Part shown: positions 39,525 to 39,931 of the stretch, piece by piece
Layout of the letters: every line of letters begins with the position of its first letter
Position numbering within the stretch: position 1 is the stretch's first letter
Source: Bacteroidota bacterium
GTDB taxonomy: Bacteria; Bacteroidota; Bacteroidia; Chitinophagales; Chitinophagaceae
DNA: 39,931 nucleotides
Assembly: GCA_023409975.1 (NCBI GenBank)
Contig: JAEYQO010000112.1
Coordinates: 1 to 39,931, forward strand
Direction of reading: 5' to 3'
Made by a program: the position numbers and the translations under genes
Notes under the pieces: generated by a model
The model's database searches: none
What the model saw: the letters and a program-made list of their open reading frames with translations, nothing else
What the model was told of the DNA's origin: nothing

Positions 39525-39558
39525 CCCAATACTGCTATATTTATGGAAAATTGTTACT

Positions 39559-39819
39559 ATGGCAGATCACGTTCCGAATGGTTACAATCAGGTAATGCCC
39601 TACCTCATTCTCCAGGGCGCTTCTAAATTTCTCGAATTCACGAAAGCTGTGTTTGACGCCAAAGAGGCCGATATGCATTATGAACCCGATGGTCGTATCG
39701 TACACGGACAGGTAGTTATTGGCGACAGTATCATTATGTTCGCCGACACCAAAGAACCCTGGACACCCATGCCTGCAGGGATGTTTGTCTATGTAGAAAA
39801 TGCCGGAAGTGTAAGCTGA
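39559..39819 (+). pseudogene. Truncated VOC/glyoxalase-family (PhnB-like) gene
   Basis: The 86-residue product begins as a normal PhnB-like VOC protein (MPYLILQGASKFLEFTKAVF, then IVHGQVVIGDSIIMFAD, then MPAGMFVYVENAG) but stops where related proteins go on for roughly 50 more residues with the second half of the fold. The stop occurs 11 bases before a 40-base perfect palindrome. Loss of the C-terminal half would remove part of the metal site. It could alternatively be a half-domain that dimerises, but the sudden end of similarity favours a broken gene. Confidence 0.65.
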
Positions 39820-39830
39820 ACTGTGTCAAG

Positions 39831-39870
39831 TTCAAGATGTTCCCGGCCCCGGGGCCGGGAACATCTTGAA
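39831..39870. repeat. Perfect 40-bp palindrome, GC-rich centre
   Basis: The 20 bases at 39831-39850 (TTCAAGATGTTCCCGGCCCC) are followed directly by their exact reverse complement, with no loop. The core is GC-rich, the arms AT-mixed, and the 3' flank is AT-rich without a T run. It may be a terminator-type hairpin, a REP-like element or a mobile-element remnant. Confidence 0.85.
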
Positions 39871-39931
39871 GAAATATATTATATATTTAATTTCATTCGA
39901 TCTCCAAATATAATTACTAATTGTTGCGCGG

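Overview
The window looks like the chromosome of a Bacteroidota bacterium, most likely of the Chitinophagaceae/Sphingobacteriia type. Supporting signs are a fused LpxC-FabZ, a T9SS sorting tail, Ig/FN3-type giant surface protein, Bacteroidota -7 boxes (TAnnTTTG) in front of several genes, few Shine-Dalgarno sequences, many lipoproteins, and short AC-rich or GCTGAT-type repeats between genes. No genus can be named from this alone.

Layout. (1) 1-5.7 kb: a partial surface protein (minus), an M14 carboxypeptidase (plus), and PhhB and SET-domain genes (minus). (2) 5.8-9.8 kb: a three-gene set (Cys-rich small protein, CxxCxC beta-barrel, His-rich lipoprotein) that may handle metal, an uncharacterised 589-aa protein and a small acidic lipoprotein. 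(3) 10.0-16.5 kb: a clade II (Sec-type) nitrous oxide reductase operon in the order cytochrome c, nosZ, membrane protein, nosL, nosD, nosF, nosY. (4) 16.5-25.8 kb, all minus strand: norC, norB, MbnP-like, MauG/MbnH-like di-heme peroxidase, hemerythrin, Rrf2 regulator, then a nitrosative-stress operon (heme-copper-like membrane protein, ric with an extra DUF2249 domain, DUF1858-DUF2249 protein, second heme-copper-like membrane protein, MIP18/DUF59 protein). A Crp/Fnr gene is divergent from norC. (5) 26.6-31.7 kb: accessory genes including a T9SS cargo, a GNAT, a small HTH protein, an MqsR-like toxin with an MqsA/Panacea-type antitoxin, a tRNA-Lys fragment and a thioredoxin-like lipoprotein. (6) 32-39.9 kb: housekeeping envelope genes (PBP1A, HD hydrolase, lpxD, lpxC/fabZ, lpxA, ABC ATPase) and a truncated VOC gene cut short next to a perfect 40-bp palindrome.

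How the genes fit together. Regions 3 and 4 form one NO to N2O to N2 module with its own regulators. TGAY-N4-RTCA (Fnr-type) sites lie upstream of the nos operon and between norC and crp. A second motif, AAAGAC-N6-RTC with a following TT tract, sits in front of the nos operon, the hemerythrin-rrf2 pair and the ric operon, and is a candidate operator for the local Rrf2 protein. The most striking single observation is that the NorB-like subunit lacks canonical active-site residues: the position of the FeB-ligand His is Asn, that of the conserved Glu is Val, and that of one low-spin heme His is Met. It is therefore a non-canonical NO reductase or a related NO-transforming enzyme. No CRISPR array, complete tRNA, rRNA or insertion sequence was seen.
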